DNA from: Candidatus Aminicenantota bacterium
GTDB lineage: Bacteria > Acidobacteriota > Aminicenantia > UBA2199
Direction of reading: 5' to 3'
Assembly: GCA_023136725.1 (NCBI GenBank)
Contig: JAGLQR010000078.1
Location: 1-7,516, forward strand
DNA length: 7,516 nucleotides
Positions 6,036 through 7,516 of this stretch are shown one piece after another. Within the stretch, counting starts at the first letter, position 1; every line of letters begins with the position of its first letter. The notes below the pieces were generated by a model. It searched no databases. It had not been told where the DNA came from and worked only from the letters and a program-made list of their open reading frames with translations. Both the position numbers and the translations under genes were made by a program.

Positions 6036-6497
6036 TTACTTCAGGATAGACTTATTCAGAGAGCTAAATCTCTCTTCATATGCAGATTCGGAAAGTTGTT
6101 CAATCAGTTTGGATTTAAACTCTCCGAGTTCTAAAAAATCAATTGCCTCATCAAGAGACCTAAATACTTTGGAATCCTCCCTTATATTAGAAGCAATTGC
6201 AGCATACATACTTGCAAGGCCGAATATACCATCAGTCTCAGCAACAATTGCACCCTTACCCAGTATGACCCTTGTGCTCTCTTTTTCCGCATCTGCAGTT
6301 GTAAGCATATCTCTTGCTGTTAATTCGCTTATATCATAAAGATACCTGCAGTCGGCAAGTTCCTTAATTCCATATATACCTTCATATTCAGTATTCATAG
6401 CATGGACATGATTAATTAATTCAATATCCGTCAGCTTGTCATAAATAAGAGTAAGAACAAAATTTTTTTCTTTAAAGTATATTCTGTCTATAGCCAT
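6036..6497 (-). CDS. SpoIIAA/STAS-SEC14-like small cytoplasmic protein
   Basis: This 153-residue soluble protein has no signal, membrane segment or catalytic motif. Its pattern matches a widespread uncharacterised family with a SpoIIAA-like alpha/beta fold: an N-terminal strand pair (IYFKEKNFVLTLIYDKLTD), a helix (ELINHVHAM), the strand 'IKELADCRYLYDIS', a helix with TARDMLTTADAEKE, the strand GKGAIVAETDGIFGLASMY (about 80-98), and the ending VFRSLDEAIDFLEL followed by a C-terminal helical tail. Members are thought to bind partners or small hydrophobic ligands; none is clearly defined. There is no phospho-acceptor serine in the typical anti-sigma antagonist context, so a partner-switch role is not supported. 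The start is ATG 6497 with SD GAGGGGA about seven bases upstream. It lies 338 bases beyond hgcB on the same strand, probably as a separate transcript. Confidence 0.65.
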   Translation of the reverse strand: MAIDRIYFKEKNFVLTLIYDKLTDIELINHVHAMNTEYEGIYGIKELADCRYLYDISELTARDMLTTADAEKESTRVILGKGAIVAETDGIFGLASMYAAIASNIREDSKVFRSLDEAIDFLELGEFKSKLIEQLSESAYEERFSSLNKSILK

Positions 6498-6621
6498 TTT
6501 TTGTGTCCCCTCTATATATAACTATAAAGGTTATGGAAAACAACAAAAAACTGTAATATTGACTGATTATTTAAAAATAAGAGCAAAATACTGCATTATT
6601 TTTTCCGGATTTTGAAAAGTA

Positions 6622-6639
6622 ATTGAAAAAACTTTCAAT
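6622..6639. repeat. AT-rich perfect inverted repeat
   Basis: ATTGAAA (6622-6628) and TTTCAAT (6633-6639) form a 7-base inverted repeat with a 4-base spacer. It lies 16 bases before the orphan TTGACA box and upstream of the SpoIIAA-like gene. It could be a small operator or a weak RNA hairpin, and AT-rich DNA produces such repeats by chance. Confidence 0.3.
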
Positions 6640-6654
6640 AATTAAGGCTAGATA

Positions 6655-6683
6655 TTGACATTTTAAAAACTTGGTCTTAATAT
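6655..6683 (+). promoter_or_regulatory. orphan plus-strand promoter beside hgcB
   Basis: A perfect -35 consensus TTGACA (6655-6660) is followed after exactly 17 bases by TAATAT (6678-6683), which matches four of six -10 positions. RNA would start near 6690. No plus-strand gene follows; the path leads through two hairpins towards the 3' end of hgcB in antisense. Confidence 0.4.
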
Positions 6684-6696
6684 AAAGAGGAAATGT

Positions 6697-6734
6697 AAAG
6701 CCTTTCCGAAACTCTCCCCTTAACATAAGGCTTT
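6697..6734. repeat. 8-base perfect inverted repeat with a 22-base loop
   Basis: AAAGCCTT at 6697-6704 is the exact reverse complement of AAGGCTTT at 6727-6734. The loop contains CTCTCCCCTT (6712-6721). It can form a stem in RNA of either strand. Confidence 0.5.
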
Positions 6735-6750
6735 TCCATACGCTTCATTC

Positions 6751-6773
6751 AGGTCCCCCGCCCTGGGGGACTT
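6751..6773. other. GC-rich hairpin downstream of hgcB
   Basis: AGGTCCCCC (6751-6759) pairs with GGGGGACTT (6765-6773) over a 5-base loop: nine pairs including one G-T, six of them G-C. It stands out sharply in AT-rich intergenic DNA and lies 62 bases after the hgcB stop. It may end or protect the hgcAB mRNA, but neither strand has the T-run of a canonical intrinsic terminator. Confidence 0.5.
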
Positions 6774-6835
6774 CTATGTAAAATTATTGAGGTTTTGGAT
6801 ACTCTAACATTCATCGGATTTGTGATAAAAAAAAA

Positions 6836-7129
6836 TCAGCAGCAGCTTGGAGAATCTGAGCAGCCGCATGTGGGCTCTGTTCCCTTGAGTTTTCCTTTTA
6901 TCACTGCGTTAGCACAGCCGACCCCTTTCCTTACATTAAGTGCGTTGAACGGGCAATTTATCTGACAAGCCCCGCATTCCATACAGAGATCTCTATCAGT
7001 AATTATGGCTTTTTTATTCTCTATGATAAAGACGGCATGGGGACAAACTTCCACACACATTCCGCATCCTGTACACTTATCAGAATCAAGTTCCAGCTGA
7101 GCAACATTTTTCAAATATTTCATCCCCAT
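6836..7129 (-). CDS. hgcB: HgcB, mercury-methylation ferredoxin (2x[4Fe-4S])
   Basis: HgcB works with the corrinoid protein HgcA to make methylmercury. It is thought to supply electrons that return HgcA's cobalt to Co(I) and to bind Hg(II) or the product through extra cysteines. The 97-residue protein has two ferredoxin motifs, C19-x2-C22-x2-C25-x3-C29-P and C49-x2-C52-x2-C55-x3-C59-P, the second as CMECGACQINCP, which is typical of HgcB. It also has the family-specific isolated cysteine in GVGCA (Cys72) and the C-terminal Cys96-Cys97 pair; the equivalents of these were shown by mutagenesis in a Desulfovibrio/Pseudodesulfovibrio model to matter for methylation. An added CGC (Cys88, Cys90) precedes the tail. 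The start ATG 7129 lies eight bases after the hgcA stop with SD GGGAG between them; ATG 7123 is an alternative. Adjacency to HgcA rules out a generic ferredoxin. Confidence 0.93.
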   Translation of the reverse strand: MGMKYLKNVAQLELDSDKCTGCGMCVEVCPHAVFIIENKKAIITDRDLCMECGACQINCPFNALNVRKGVGCANAVIKGKLKGTEPTCGCSDSPSCC

Positions 7130-7137
7130 ATTTCTCC

Positions 7138-7516
7138 CTAAAAGAAGTTTATTAATAATACAGCAACGCCGGATAGAATAGAGAATCCGTAAAGAGGCAA
7201 AGATATTTTCAATTCCTTTTCGACTCCTGAAAGTGATGTGAAAGTTGATGACCCGGTAAAGTTATAAGAGAGAAAAGATACAAGTACGGGAATTGTCAAC
7301 ATATGAACATAATTCCCTTGTATAGAATTGAAAATTATCAAATTTATCGTGATAATATAGATCATTCCCAATATCCACCCCTTTAGAGCAAATGAACGGA
7401 AAGGGAGAACCGGTAACAAGACCGGGAACAATATCGTTCCGGAAATCAGTGCTCCAAAAAAGATAAGAATATCTTTGTAAAAAACCTCCAGTCCGTTTTT
7501 TCCTATTATGATATCG
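7138..7516 (-). CDS. hgcA: HgcA, corrinoid mercury methyltransferase, C-terminal membrane domain only (5' part outside window)
   Basis: HgcA carries a methylcorrinoid that donates the methyl group to Hg(II). The frame is open to the window edge; 125 residues and the TAG stop (7140-7138) are visible. They match the membrane domain of HgcA: about four hydrophobic segments, starting with IGKNGLEVFYKDILIFFGA, then LFPVLLPVLPFRSFALKGW, a third helix, and the highly characteristic block NFTGSSTFTSLSGVEKEL (7263-7210), ending in a last helix (LYGFSILSGVAVLLINFF). An apparent TTG start at 7431 is internal and not the true start. The cobalamin-binding domain and the cap helix with its cobalt-ligating cysteine (N-V-W-C-A-A-G-K in most members) lie beyond the window, so activity cannot be judged. 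The stop is eight bases before hgcB, indicating one transcript and probable translational coupling. Confidence 0.92.
   Translation of the reverse strand, partial: DIIIGKNGLEVFYKDILIFFGALISGTILFPVLLPVLPFRSFALKGWILGMIYIITINLIIFNSIQGNYVHMLTIPVLVSFLSYNFTGSSTFTSLSGVEKELKISLPLYGFSILSGVAVLLINFF

Larger units (their letters stand above)
6690..6773 (+). ncRNA. candidate small structured RNA (speculative)
   Basis: If the orphan promoter is active, its transcript would contain hairpin 1 (stem AAAGCCTT 6697-6704 with AAGGCTTT 6727-6734, extendable by ATG/CAT across a small bulge, loop rich in C: CTCTCCCCTT) and hairpin 2 (stem of nine pairs, 6751-6759 with 6765-6773). It matches no RNA family I recognise: the conserved parts of SRP RNA, tmRNA and RNase P RNA are absent. 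The 3' end is unclear because hairpin 2 is followed by CTATGT rather than a T-run. The same DNA read on the minus strand would simply be the 3' untranslated region of hgcAB. Confidence 0.25.
6498..6835. other. 338-base non-coding stretch between hgcB and the SpoIIAA-like gene
   Basis: No reading frame with an SD was found on either strand. From high to low coordinates it holds: a run of nine T just after the hgcB stop on the minus strand, without a strong hairpin in front; a GC-rich hairpin (6751-6773); an inverted repeat with a C-rich loop (6697-6734); a plus-strand promoter-like TTGACA/TAATAT (6655-6683); an AT-rich inverted repeat (6622-6639); and the minus-strand upstream region of the SpoIIAA-like gene. 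In the last of these, TTGTTT (6543-6538) and TATATA (6520-6515) are 17 bases apart, although a start from this pair would fall inside the SD, so TATAGT at 6526-6521 may be the real -10 box. Confidence 0.7.

Noticed and set aside
6690..6835. Known housekeeping RNA (SRP RNA, tmRNA, RNase P RNA, 6S RNA, tRNA)
   Set aside because: The conserved cores of SRP RNA, tmRNA, RNase P RNA and tRNA are absent, and the ends do not pair in the nested way 6S RNA requires.
6836..7129. Generic two-cluster bacterial ferredoxin
   Set aside because: The extra GVGCA cysteine, the terminal Cys-Cys, the CMECGAC form of the second motif and the adjacent HgcA membrane domain are specific to HgcB.
7138..7431. A complete small four-helix membrane protein starting at TTG 7431
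   Set aside because: The frame continues open to the window edge with HgcA-like sequence upstream (IGKNGLEVFYKDIL), so this is the tail of a larger protein.
1..7516. CRISPR array, insertion sequence, integrase or prophage genes
   Set aside because: No regularly spaced repeats, transposase or recombinase motifs, or terminal inverted repeats of IS type were found.

Overview
The window is AT-rich bacterial DNA with compact gene packing. Classical Shine-Dalgarno (SD) sequences precede most genes (AGGAGGT before two of them), which argues against Bacteroidota. E. coli-like -35/-10 promoters are visible. The phylum cannot be read from the sequence. An hgcAB pair points to an anaerobic or microaerobic lineage, since these genes are known from sulfate and iron reducers, methanogens, syntrophs, spirochaetes and several uncultured phyla.

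Layout: the 3' end of a surface or secreted protein with a fibronectin-type-III-like C-terminus (1-219, +); an apparently exported protein-L-isoaspartate O-methyltransferase (373-1107, +); a convergent three-gene operon read on the minus strand in the order ECF sigma factor (2472-1885), zinc-binding anti-sigma factor (1898-1455), YbjQ-family protein (1458-1138), with both junctions overlapping; a class II fumarase (2601-3986, +), divergent from the sigma operon; a zinc-ribbon four-helix membrane protein (4540-4001, -); a GNAT acetyltransferase (4659-5138, +); an EamA-type transporter (5963-5145, -); a SpoIIAA/STAS-SEC14-like small protein (6497-6036, -); a 338-bp non-coding stretch; then hgcB (7129-6836, -) directly behind the truncated 3' end of hgcA (7516-7138, -).

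The main discovery is hgcAB, the gene pair required for making methylmercury. HgcA (corrinoid methyl carrier with a membrane domain) moves a methyl group to Hg(II), and HgcB (a 2x[4Fe-4S] ferredoxin) reduces the corrinoid and probably handles Hg(II). HgcB is complete here and has every cysteine the family is known for. Only the C-terminal membrane domain of HgcA is inside the window, so its cap-helix cysteine cannot be checked.

Secondary points: an orphan TTGACA/TAATAT promoter pointing into two hairpins beside hgcB, possibly a small RNA; two genes whose -10 boxes sit so close to the ATG that the mRNAs should be leaderless; an ECF/anti-sigma/YbjQ operon whose anti-sigma factor has no extracytoplasmic sensor domain; and an isoaspartyl methyltransferase with an N-terminal export or anchor signal. 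Apart from the sigma operon and hgcAB, the genes look like independent single transcription units.
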